In this document: in pieces, positions 25,001 through 34,846 of the stretch | Layout of the letters: each line of letters begins with the position of its first letter | Numbering within the stretch: the first letter of the stretch is position 1 | From: Oscheius tipulae | Lineage: Eukaryota > Nematoda > Chromadorea > Rhabditida > Rhabditidae | Direction of reading: 5' to 3' | DNA length: 64,000 bases | NCBI GenBank assembly: GCA_037178975.1 | Contig: JASJZH010000006.1 | Coordinates: forward strand, 10,850,001-10,914,000 | Program-made: the position numbers and the translations under genes | The notes under the pieces: generated by a model | The model's input: the letters and a program-made list of their open reading frames with translations, nothing else | What the model was told of the DNA's origin: nothing | The model's database searches: none

Positions 25001-26712
25001 ACAGAGAAACTACCCGGAAAGAACCCGAAGAAAGAAAATAGTAGGTGGAGGAGGACAATTGGTGTCAAAAAGTTGTTCTCGATGTATTGAGAACCAATTG
25101 TTGCTGCGGCCAACGTAAAAGACACCTGTTGTGAAATTTGTTGATTCATGGCCTACAACATTTTTTTGGGACAGGAGAGAAAGAGGGAGAGAGAGAAATC
25201 GGTTAGCGTGTTTACAGACAGGCAGACACTATTGTGTAACTGGCAACCACAGAGTAAGTAAAAGGGGAGAGAGAGTTTTAAAATACCTAATGGCTTTGGG
25301 GAGGAGAGGGCGGTGATCATGCACACACAAACATGCAAAAATTTTGAGAACAACAAAAAGCATGCCTTATCTGTTTCCTCCACGGTCTCGGGCTCCACTG
25401 GGTGGGCAAGTTCGTAGTTGTGTTCGTGATGGGCATGGTGATCATGAAGTCCGTGATCGTGCTGATGTTCGTGATGATTATGTTGGGGTTCGTGATGATG
25501 TCCAAAATGCTCATGATCGTGCCTGTGAGGCTCAGGGTGATGATAACCGTGCTGAAGCTGCTCATGATCCTGAGGCACATGGAGCTCTGAACTGGTTTCC
25601 TTCATCCTCGGAGCCGGAGAAGGCGAGCTTTCTCTGGAATGCGGCTCTTCTACAGATTGATGCCTAGGTGAGATCTCGTCATCCAAATTAGAGGGGTAGG
25701 GCTTGTCAATTTCGGCTGGAATGCGTCTCAAGAGCTCGACACCGGGAAGTTCTTCCATTATTTCAGTCTTTGAAGGAACTATGACAAAGTCGTCTTCCTG
25801 AAAAGCACAATCACGACACGAATGCAGGCAAAAGTGCGAGATACAGAAGAAGGAATGTGGCCAAAAAGCTATACGGGGCTGTGCACACAGGCAATATGAA
25901 GAGACATGAGTCGAACCATCAAATTAGTCATAGACGGAGACGGGGGAAGAGACTGAAGGCAATAAATGATGTGAGGATATTGGGGAAACAAAAGATGGAA
26001 ACTGTTTTGTCGGGGCAGTTTCAGCACTAAAACACTGCCAATCGTCCGTTCCAAACAAACGAACACTGACATTTAATGATGAAAGAGAGCCCGCAAAATT
26101 GATTCCAACTGAACAAACTGATAGTTTCACAATGGTGATGACTAAATTGGGTCCGTCTGGCTTGTTCAAAGTGCATTTTTCTGCCGGACAAGACAGGTAA
26201 ACAGTGGTGTTGCAGAGAGAGAGCGAGAGGGGAAATGAACACGGAGGAACGGCCTCTGCCCGTGACCTTCTCTATTGTTTTATAGCAAAATGTATTTGTC
26301 ATGCCATAACATCCTGTTAATATAGCAATAATCCCCCGCAATCTAAACAGCCTCAGGATTGACTTGAAGCTCATAAAATACGCTGGCAAGAGTAGACAGA
26401 GGATCAAAAAGTCCATTGATAACAACGTACATGACCGTCGGGATCGTCGGGCAGCTGTCCAAAAATAGACTGCTGCATCTGTTGAGCAAAATTATGGCCG
26501 TATTCCTCCAGGACATCGTGATCAACCTTCTCAAAGCCGCTCGAGTCTACAGATCCCTCAGTAGAGGCCGTTCCCTGCTGAGACTGACCAGCATTCTCCT
26601 GCAAAGAGTCTCTATGGAAAAAGTTTTAACTTGTGCTCACTGGAAGCGTCTTAAAAGGGTCGTCGAAGCCGGCAGGAGGTGCATTAGGCGAGAGATCTGA
26701 GGGCGAGTCCAT
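20337..26712 (-). CDS. Reticulon, long isoform with acidic His-rich N-terminus
   Basis: Reticulons shape tubular ER with two long hydrophobic hairpins. The C-terminal reticulon homology domain begins LDLVYWRDPKKSA (about 21.2 kb), has hydrophobic stretches YPLLSILSYSGLAVLAG and SVKFVLLLWSLTYVSAWFSG, and ends VYETYQEPIDQQL and KKDQ, a KKXX ER-retrieval end. The long form starts MDSPSDLSPNAPPAGFDDPF at 26712. It then has exons at about 26.4-26.6, 25.35-25.8, 24.5-24.8, 24.3-24.45, 24.0-24.25, 23.9 and 23.7-23.8 kb. These give an acidic, Pro/His-rich disordered region of about 500 residues with a dense HxH/HHxxH block near 25.4-25.6 kb. The last upstream exon ends in phase 1 and fits the first domain exon. 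One join (25.35 to 24.83 kb) seems to need a GC donor. C. elegans ret-1 likewise has long and short forms. Confidence 0.85.
22067..23610. other. Intron of the long reticulon form; no coding signal
   Basis: It lies between the last long-isoform N-terminal exon and the hydrophobic alternative first exon. Open frames here lack motifs. It is expected to hold the promoter for the 22066 start. Confidence 0.5.
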
Positions 26713-28561
26713 AGTACTCAGTGGGTCTCTCTGAAAAATTATTCTACAGGATAGACAATCAATATCAGGGGAGAGAAAGATGGCGCAAAGTGTTTACAAA
26801 CAGCTTGAAAATAATAAAAGTCAAGAGGGTCACGTGGGTGCCGAGGAAGACCCCCCCTCATTGCCTCTGGAAGCAGGACCAACATTCAGCGCTCTGCGAG
26901 TAGTCAACAAACACGCAGCTGTTACGGGACGAAAGATGATATAACCTGTTGGCCGCGAGCCAGAGAAATTTAAAAGGACTTCGTAATGAGAAATATTTGA
27001 TCTGGGGAATGTCTTTGATGTCAAAAGCAGGCACAGCGCAGGCAAAATATCCGAGCACGAGAGGTCAGCTGGACTTCGGGGAAAAAGAGATGATAAAGGT
27101 GTCATGAGGAGAAAAACACAACTATTGATAACTTTTGAGAAAAAGCAGAGTCATAAAACATGAGCGCTGGGGAAAAAACCAAAACGATATGCGCCTAAAC
27201 GCTGGTTGGGTCCATTTACTCGCGTTCGTAGCTGGAAACGAACGCCCCTGGCTCATTTCACAACCGACCCTCTCCCCATATTTATTTGTCTAATCCAGAA
27301 TTCGAAACTTGTAGAAATGGAGAAGGTGTGACAAAAATATGTCTCCAAGGCACTGACCAAACAAAAACTTATCAATTGGCGCGAAAAATGCGGACTTGTG
27401 TGTGGCTATGATCACGAGGCACAGCTGAGGACACGGCCATCAGCTGTTGGCGCTGATATGACTGATGGATATCAATCAAGACTACACGTGAAGGGCAAAA
27501 ATGATTTTGAAACATTGGTTAACTGTCACGAGAAATGTGAAGGAGATGCGCGTGGAAGCCTTCGAATTGTTTGATAAAGTTATATAGTGGGCTAGTAAGT
27601 CAGGAGAATCTCTGATCTTAATGAGCTACTACGGAGATGCCTTCCAGTCTAAAACAAACCCCCAAACATAGTAGAAGAACTGAGCGCCTCGAGCCCCCAG
27701 AGCGGGCGGTCACCGAATCGATCGCCTTTACTGGACAGACGAGGGTGAGAGGCATTTGGTCTGCTAGGGAAACCGAGCGGGAATAATTAAAAGACCCGTA
27801 TGTGACCACAATGAGGATGCACAGGCGAGACGAGACCTTTCCTCGTTATCACAAATGCACTTTCAAAAAAGTCTCGAATCTTCAGACCTCTGGCCCAACA
27901 AGATCAATTACATTAAGGATTCGCCCCCGGTTTAATTTGCCCTCCATGTCATTATCCATCGTCTGACTAAAAGACAACCGGAAATTTAAAAGGGACGGGG
28001 GACCCGCCAAGAATCTTAGATGAATTCGGGGAAATGTAGAAAAATGGTGACGCTGTTAGTCTGTAGGCCAAGGCTTTTTCCTCGACTTAAGGGGTTTATG
28101 AACACTACTCTTAACACCAAATTTTGCGTAGAGACTGTTACTGTCCGAATAGCCCCACTTTTTCGGTGCAAAACTCTTCCAATTAGCCTGTTCCTGACAA
28201 ACAGGAGACATTATGATTTGCAAATTTGCGTCTACGTTGCCATTGGCGATGTCTATATTGTTGCGGGCTCGTAATGGAGGCCTAATTATCCTCCGCATGG
28301 CCATTGCGACCAGTCGCAGAGGGAGCCACACTTAGGGGGGCGAGCCGAACGCCGTCTCTCTGCAGTTTCCGCACCAAATAGCATGAATTGCTCCTGAACG
28401 AGCGTCAAGTGTGTCAGAGGGGGATCGGAAAAGGCGCTAATGACCGGAACAGCAGCACTTTCATCCCTGGTACAAGCACAATTTTAGTTCCGGAAGGCTG
28501 AATCATAGTGTTAAAGAACGGAAAAGTTTAAAAGCAGAAGAGGAGATGAGCCCTGCAAACA
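26713..28561. other. Intergenic between reticulon and small-peptide genes
   Basis: Divergent upstream region shared by the long reticulon form (-) and the first peptide gene (+). Several short open frames, none supported by motifs. A TTTAAAAG element near 28526 may be the core promoter of the peptide gene. Confidence 0.45.
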
Positions 28562-28728
28562 ATGAAGACGATCGTCATCCTGGTAACACGATCGCTGTGT
28601 AAAAGTTTGATTTTTAGTTTGCTTCTCTTTTGTTGTCAGCTGTCACCTCCGTCCAAAATTTGATGATAGAACATTGTGTCTTCGATAGAGATTTTCCAGG
28701 AGCTTTGGCACCGTGTGTGCATGCGTGA
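28562..28728 (+). CDS. Small secreted peptide, two cysteines
   Basis: Two exons joined across a 35-nt intron (GTAACA...TTTTTAG) give a protein of about 43 residues. MKTIVILFASLLLSAVTS is a signal peptide, and the mature part is about 25 residues with two cysteines 13 apart (EHCVF and APCVHA). The intron falls after seven codons inside the signal peptide, exactly as in the next gene. No dibasic cleavage site is seen. I do not recognise a family. A TTTAAAAG element sits about 35 bp upstream of the start. Confidence 0.6.
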
Positions 28729-28865
28729 CTGGATCCATCATAGACTCTTTCTATACCGAATGAATGAATTGCTGACTCCAATCGTGTGAATTTTGTCATG
28801 TCTCTTGATCTCTTGAATCACAAGCAGCAGCATATAATGCCTCCCCTTCAGCGCTGAAAACAATC

Positions 28866-29191
28866 ATGATTCGTCTCCTAACAATCGTACGTTTGCCCTA
28901 ATAAAAAAAAGTAAATTTTTAGACTCTGGTGGCAGTATGCGCTGTCGCGGCTCTTCATCCAAAAATGATACCAATTACCAAGCCAAACGAGCCAAATATT
29001 GTCATCACAGTCATGGGAAAGAACGAGGCTGATCAAGTCATCCAATGCACTTTTGAACAGCCAGAGTGTCCAGTAAACTTCATCTGTCAGGACAACAAAT
29101 GTATATCTTTTGAGCATCAACAGGTAAGAACGAAGTTTCGGTAAATAAAGTTTTGCAGGAGGAAACAGTCAACAAGGTCATGCAAGGTTGA
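28866..29191 (+). CDS. Small secreted protein, three cysteines
   Basis: Three exons (introns about 36 and 35 nt) encode a protein of about 85 residues. The signal peptide MIRLLTI continues as TLVAVCAVAALH in exon 2, with the intron after codon 7 as in the preceding gene. The mature part contains NIVITVMGKNEADQ, then CTFEQPECPVNFICQDNKC, a tight cluster of four cysteines (the one before the cleavage site is in the signal). It ends NKVMQG. An AATAAA lies just after the stop (about 29216). The shared architecture and 140-bp spacing suggest ancient tandem relatives or co-regulated genes; the mature sequences are not obviously similar. Confidence 0.65.
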
Positions 29192-30020
29192 GCTGAAACA
29201 AGGCTTGTCTTTTGAATAAAGAGTCTGTTTTGAATTTTGGTACATGTTATAACTGTTTGGGGTAATGACAACCTACGGGCTAATGCGCAAGTTCTTTTTT
29301 CTAAAAGTACATAAGCGTATTCTTGGGTATATGATTTCAAACAAGTAGGCCCCCCGCCTCCAACAGAAGTGTCAGTGGCTGGGACATACTTAGACCCAAG
29401 TTTTTCGGTAGAACAACGAGTGAGCATCAACCTTTAGCAATGCATCAATTTTCGAAAACGACGTACAGACACTCTTCTTTGATGGAATCGCTAGAAGTTT
29501 TGAAATTTTATAGGAAAACGTAATGGTTATCAGGTCTCACAACTCAAAAATTCATGTTAGCAGATTGATCGAAGGTTGTGTCTTTTGTAGATTTCAAAAG
29601 AATCTTCCTGAAGGTATCCATTATAGGAACAATCTCCTTTGTAGATGGCTAGAGAACAGTAGCTGCGTGACTCTCTATCAATGTACACAGGTCATTAAGC
29701 AAGTTTGTTCCAATCCATAGACAGAATATCTTCAGCAGTCTCCTTTGATTAATTGAAAATCTTCATGATTGTCAGTAATTTATGACTTCTTGTATTGTTT
29801 TTTTCCACTTATAGTGCTCCAACTGAACAGTAAGATGACCTTAATCAATGCGTGAGCATATCGTGTAGCAACAGTTATCGATTAAGCACACAAAACAATA
29901 ATCTTTTGATCGATGCTTGTCGACACACCGTCCTAGAAGCACAAGATGCCAGTGAGTTATCTTCTTTCTTCCCGTAAACTGTTACTGCCATAGTAGTGAG
30001 CGCACAACGCATATTCAAAG
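29192..30020. other. Intergenic, no gene recognised
   Basis: Short open frames only, with no motif or splice-supported model on either strand. Confidence 0.45.
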
Positions 30021-30111
30021 AAAGGACAAAACAACTGGTGTGGTGACCATTGATCGACTTCTTGCATATCATTCACATTAGAGAAAGTGACAGTTTTTGA
30101 CAATTCCGTCT
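30021..30111 (+). repeat. Inverted repeat arm A, upstream of SLC25 copy 1
   Basis: This roughly 90-bp stretch matches the reverse complement of 31700-31787; the core 70 bp (30021-30090 against 31718-31787) differs at three positions. It lies about 130 bp before the first SLC25 start codon. Confidence 0.85.
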
Positions 30112-30243
30112 TACAATGAACTGAAAATGATAAGGTCAGGGCTTGATAGCGATCAAGTTGCCTTTTTTCTTGACGTTTAAAAGTGTTTCCGAGTTGGTCT
30201 AGCCGCGACAGTCTCTTCATTTTCCAGATAAGTCAACAGTACA

Positions 30244-31529
30244 ATGTACCAGGATTTTATTGCTGGATGGGCTGCAGGTATGTTTAGAGGCAATATTTTT
30301 GATCAAAGACGGTCTGTCAAGCAGATGAGAGTTTTAAGGAGGTGCTGGACTAGTCATTGGGCATCCATTGGACACGGTCAAAGCAAGGCTTCAGACTCTC
30401 AGCGGCTACAAAGGAATTCTTGACTGTGCAAAGAGAACCTTCCGGGAAGAATCGGTGTGTCCAAAATGTGAAAGATATAATGTCAACTAAGGTATTCGGT
30501 CTCTATAAAGGACTGTGGATTCCTTTTCTTTCAACCGGAGCCCTGAACTCCCTGCTATTTGTTGGTTATGGGGCTGGCTTGAAGATGCTTCACCCTGGAG
30601 AGTCTAACATCCAAGCTAGAAAAGATCTTCCAATGTCTGACATTCTCCTAGCTAGCATCTGCGGGACTTTGGCTCAAGTTGGACCCGCAATTCCAGTGGA
30701 ACTTATTAAGACAAAACTACAGGTAATCGATGACTATTTTCTTATTTACTAGACAGTTTCCACTGTCTCTCTGTCTCTTTGTCTCCTTTTGCTTCTCTTA
30801 TCTCTCTGTCTCATACTCAGACAGAACTATAGCCTCGTCTTGTCTGATCCCGGCGAACTGCTAGTTCGCGAAAAGTTGTTCTCTCGCTCTTCCGTAGACA
30901 TCAAAATAACCAACTATTAAGGACAAGATTTTCTTTCAGGTTCAAAAAGAGAGCTACGCTGCAGGGAGTACAAAAACAGTCTACAAAGGACCCTTCGACT
31001 GTGCAAGGAAAGTCGTCCAGGCTGAAGGTTTCCGTGGCCTGTTCAAGGTTGTCCAAACTTTTTTTTGCTTTTTCACATTTGACATTCAGGGAGGTTCAGT
31101 CTTTTTCGTCCGAGATAACATCGGCTATTTGTTCTACATTCCGACGTACGAATGGACGTTGAGGCTTTTTCGACAGAGTGAAACTAACGAGACCTTATCG
31201 CAGGTAAATTTCCAAATTTTTCATTTTTAAACTATTTCGTAGATCGTCGCTGGAGGCTGTGCTGGCGTCCTGGGTTGGTGGATCATCTGTCCCTTAGAAG
31301 TCGTGAAAAATCGTATTCAGACAGATAAGACGGGTACCCGAAGGTAAACTCCAGCATTAAGTGAAACTGTCTTTTCAGGAACTTTTCACCCGTAGCTAGG
31401 CAACTATACCTTGAAGGAGGCTGGCGCTCATTCTACAAAGGAGGATTGACACTAGCTCTCCGAGGTTTTGTCGTCAACGCTGCTGTATTTCTTGTATATG
31501 AGAATATTCTTCGTGTATTCGAGGCATAA
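30244..31529 (+). CDS. Mitochondrial carrier (SLC25), copy 1
   Basis: An inner-membrane metabolite carrier. Three carrier signatures are present: GHPLDTVKARLQ (repeat 1), GPAIPVELIKTKLQ (repeat 2, PVELIKTK for PxDxxKxx) and CPLEVVKNRIQ (repeat 3), each followed by a glycine-containing stretch such as GLYKG, GLFKG and SFYKG. The start MYQDFIAGWAAG and the ending LRVFEA give about 310 residues, normal for the family. The acidic E in the second and third signatures and the general pattern resemble the SLC25A45/47/48 or carnitine/acylcarnitine group; the substrate is not certain. Introns are short except one of about 210 nt with a TCTCTGT-rich tract. It is followed by a tandem paralogue. Confidence 0.93.
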
Positions 31530-31699
31530 TAAAGTTTGTTCACATACCAGTAAAGCACCTTTGCGGTTTTGCTCGTACGATCTCGGCGTGTTAAGGTGAC
31601 CTCATTTGTGTGAACAGTTTTCGCGCCAAACCACAATCGATCCCGCCGAAACTTTGCTACGTCTATTAGAATGAAGGTAAGGAGTCCGTGTATAGTCAA

Positions 31700-31787
31700 G
31701 ATGGAATTGTCAAAAATTCACTTTCTCTAGTGTGAATGATACGCAAGAAGTCGATCAATGGTCACCACACCAGTTGTTTTGCCCTTT
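31700..31787 (-). repeat. Inverted repeat arm B, upstream of SLC25 copy 2
   Basis: Reverse-complement copy of 30021-30111 (67 of 70 positions identical in the core). It lies about 45 bp before the second SLC25 start, in the opposite orientation to arm A relative to its gene. Confidence 0.85.
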
Positions 31788-31828
31788 CTCTAAAACCCAG
31801 CCAACTTTCAGATCTCTGTTTTCTTTGA

Positions 31829-34257
31829 ATGTACAAGGATTTTGTCGCAGGCTGGGCTGCAGGTATGGCTTTTTTTATACTATTTTCATTTGAAAGCACC
31901 TTAAGGAAGCACCGCTCTTGTCATTGGTCACCCCCTAGATACTGTCAAAACACGTCTCCAAACAATCAATGGCTACAACGGCATATATGACTGCATCAAG
32001 AGAACGTTCCGAGAAGAATCTGTAAGGTTCCCAAACTTTTTCCATTGTCCTCCATTTCAGTTGTTCGGGCTGTACAAAGGACTCTTTTTCCCTTTTCTTG
32101 CATCAGGTGGACTCAGCTCCTTAATGTTTGTCGGATATGGAGTCGGGCTTAAAATGCTGCATCCTGGAGATGATCATATCGAAGCGAGGAAAGAGCTACC
32201 CATGCGCGACATAATTCTGGCCAGTATTTGTGGAAGTCTAGTACGAGTTGGACCCGCGATACCTGTGGAACTTATCAAGACGAAACTGCAGGTACGTTTT
32301 TCAACTTCTTTCCCACTTGTGTCTGGCTATTCTACCAGGAAAATATGAAATACAAGGTTGAAAACTCTGTAACCCTTTTTCAAAAAAAAAAATTACATGG
32401 TTAAGGTAAATCCTTATGGCTGAACAAACGAAAAGAACAATGCTCTCGGTTTTTAGACATTTTGTTTGGCGCCAAAGGCGATAGGGTTACGGTAGGTTCG
32501 TGGCGAGACCCACAACGAAAGGGCGGGAATACAGACGTGAGTGGCTACACAAAAGTTAGTTAGAGGTAATATGGTGAAGGACACAGTTTATCCGAAGAGA
32601 AGGACACGGATGGAAGCCAGAGGAGAGTGTTTTGCCTGCAGCTCAGTCTGGAAGAGGTCGTTCTCCCAACGGGGATCTCAACGTTTTAATCACTGTCGAA
32701 AAATCAGCTGTGACTTACTGCCTAAAGCCGCCTTAAAGCTGTTGTTCTTCTTGCTGGCAAGAGTCCTGGTGGAGCCGACTGCAAGCTTCTCTGCAAGCTA
32801 TAGTTTGTTTTAACTTACTGGAAGCCTTAAGGACCAGATCAGAAGAAGGAGAGGACCTCTCTTCTTCTTCAGATCTGATCCTTAAGGCTTCCAGTCGAAG
32901 AAAACCCTCTGGAGTGTCCGTTAGGTGTGATGGTCGACGGCTGCCCTAATTCCTCTCGTCCGAAGAGACTCTTGAGGCTCATGAACGGCAGACGGAACCA
33001 ATCACGGTTGAACCTAGCCGACCTTCAGACTAGATATATAGACCATCTTAGCAAACGGTCACGTTGTTTGGTTTTTCTGTACCAATTTAGGATTGACCAA
33101 TATGATTGCAACATCATATACCCACCTTAGCAGAGCTTCCAAATAACATCATTATTCTGCTCCTGATAGAGAAGCTTGTAGAGCTCTTTTTTCGTTGTTC
33201 TTCTTTCGCCAAGAATTGATAACGTTCAGGAGCTCGTTGTTCTTCTTGAACGCCTCGTGGGCTTGCTCCTCCCGGCGCACCGGGTAGCTAGTGTGCTGCC
33301 CCAGGCGCTTCACCACACATGTGGCACAGTAGTTGTGGCCGCAAGTGCTGACAATCGGCATCCTTACGCTGAGATCTGAAATCAGATATGGGATGATGAG
33401 AACAGGGTTTATTTTACCGTACTGCCGACGGCAGACGACACACGTATTCAGGTGTGTTCTCTGAGAAAAAATTGATTGAATGACTTGTAGAAAAGAAAAG
33501 AGGGAGAGAGCAAATGGCTTTGGTAAAACGAATTGGCCTTTTATACGGCTGGCTCAGAATGAGTCACTTAAAGATTTATTCATTATATACAAGCGTCTAA
33601 CACATCGGATCATTTCCGAAGCTTCGAGTCAAAGATTTCTTGCGAATTTGAAGAGTTCGGCAACAATAAGATATTTCAGGTCCAACAAAGTAGATACGGG
33701 AGCGCTGGGACAACCTACCAGGGTCCGTTTGACTGTACCCGACAAATAGTGAGAGCTGAAGGATTCCGTGGACTTTTCAAGGTTTTCCCACTAATTTTCT
33801 AGAAAATGTTTCAATTCAGGGAGGGACAGTTTTCTTTGTCAGAGAAAATATTAGCTACTTATTTTATATTCCGCCGTACGAATGGATGCTCAGACGATTC
33901 AGGAAGGATGGGATGAATGACACCCTTTCACAGGTGTCTTCCATTTTTCCCGTTATTTCCGATTTTCAGATGTTAGCAGGAGGAATAGCCGGCGTCTTAT
34001 GCTGGTGGTCAATCTGTCCCTTGGAAGTGGTCAAGAATAGGATACAGACTGATACTACCGGACTCCAGACGTGAGCATTCTTTCAGTTCCTTAGATTTTG
34101 GTACTACAGAAAGTTTCTACCAGTCGCCAAGCAGCTCTGGAAGGAAGGAGGATACAAGCCTTTCTATCGGGGAGGCTTGACCCTTGCCGTCCGAGGGTTT
34201 ATCGTGTGCTCGGCAGTTTTTCTCGTCTATGAAAACATACTGCTCGCCCTTCCGTAA
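31829..34257 (+). CDS. Mitochondrial carrier (SLC25), copy 2
   Basis: Tandem paralogue of the preceding gene. It starts MYKDFVAGWAAGSTALVIGH and has signatures GHPLDTVKTRLQ, VGPAIPVELIKTKLQ and CPLEVVKNRIQ. It ends LLALP after about 310 residues. Exon borders match copy 1, but the intron after KTKLQ has grown to about 1.39 kb (32292-33679) and holds a long hairpin and an antisense RING-like gene. The two proteins are highly similar through most of their length, so the duplication is recent relative to family divergence, while the promoters share only the inverted 90-bp element. Same substrate family as copy 1. Confidence 0.93.
32818..32894. repeat. 77-nt near-perfect hairpin in an SLC25 intron
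   Basis: The left arm CTGGAAGCCTTAAGGACCAG continues to 32857, and the right arm mirrors it to CTTAAGGCTTCCAG at 32894, with a few mismatches. Pairing can extend a few bases outward past a small bulge. Size and shape fit a microRNA-like precursor or a short foldback (MITE) element. Confidence 0.8.
33152..33460 (-). pseudogene. Degenerate RING-finger gene nested antisense in an intron
   Basis: Two exons (33418-33460 and 33152-33375) join across a 42-nt intron to give NTCVVCRRQY then TCGHNYCATCVVKRL. This is the first part of a C3HC4 RING (CxxC, CGH, CxxC). The last CPxC pair is replaced by SYPVRREE, so two zinc ligands are missing. The tail HEAFKKNNELLNVI matches the usual continuation of nematode RING proteins. 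No ATG precedes the first exon; the first in-frame ATG is MPIVSTCGH, which would cut off the first ligands. A minus-strand TATA box is present upstream. Stop codon intact. Either a decayed RING gene or a protein with a non-RING role. Confidence 0.6.
33538..33545 (-). promoter_or_regulatory. TATA box for the antisense RING-like gene
   Basis: TATAAAAG on the minus strand, about 80 bp upstream of the first RING-like exon. It suggests the nested gene has, or had, its own promoter. Confidence 0.4.
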
Positions 34258-34846
34258 TAAACTTTCCTCTGCCTGTGTGCGTGTTTGTTGAACCAAACGT
34301 GGGAACCAAGCCAATCGTCTCTCTTCACTCTTTAACTGGATTTCTTGGGAGTTAAAATGATCGGTGTGCTCCTCCTTTGTATACTTTTCTCTTGTCTCTA
34401 AAATTAATCTCTCGGTTGTTACACATTACTGAACCTTCTACTGGTTTTTCAATCGCCATGAACTCTCTCTCAGTCTTTCAGCTCCAGGCTCTTTACCATT
34501 GTTTGCTGCCACTGTGCTCGATTTGTTTGGTACTAGATGTAGGTCGTATCAAATTGTTTGCATTAGAGCATGAGCGAGAGAGTGAGTGATAGGCCAACTC
34601 TCCAAGGCAGTATACCACCTTCCCTCATTGAATGGCAAACACTAATAGTACTTGAGCGCTCTCGAGTCATCTCCCTGATTCGCGCCCCTCACTTTGTGAC
34701 TTCAGCTACTACTTAGCCCGAGGGGCACCCACTCTAGAACGTGATAACATGGCATCACACTGTTTTGGAAGCCTTTTTCTCTCAATGTTTATACGAAATC
34801 GATACGCTATGACTTCTTTTTCCTCCTAATCAACAGCCATTTCTAG

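Noticed and set aside
25402-25590. Plus-strand frame rich in Met/Val opposite the His-rich exon
   Set aside because: It is the complement of the CAT/CAC-rich histidine exon; no independent support.
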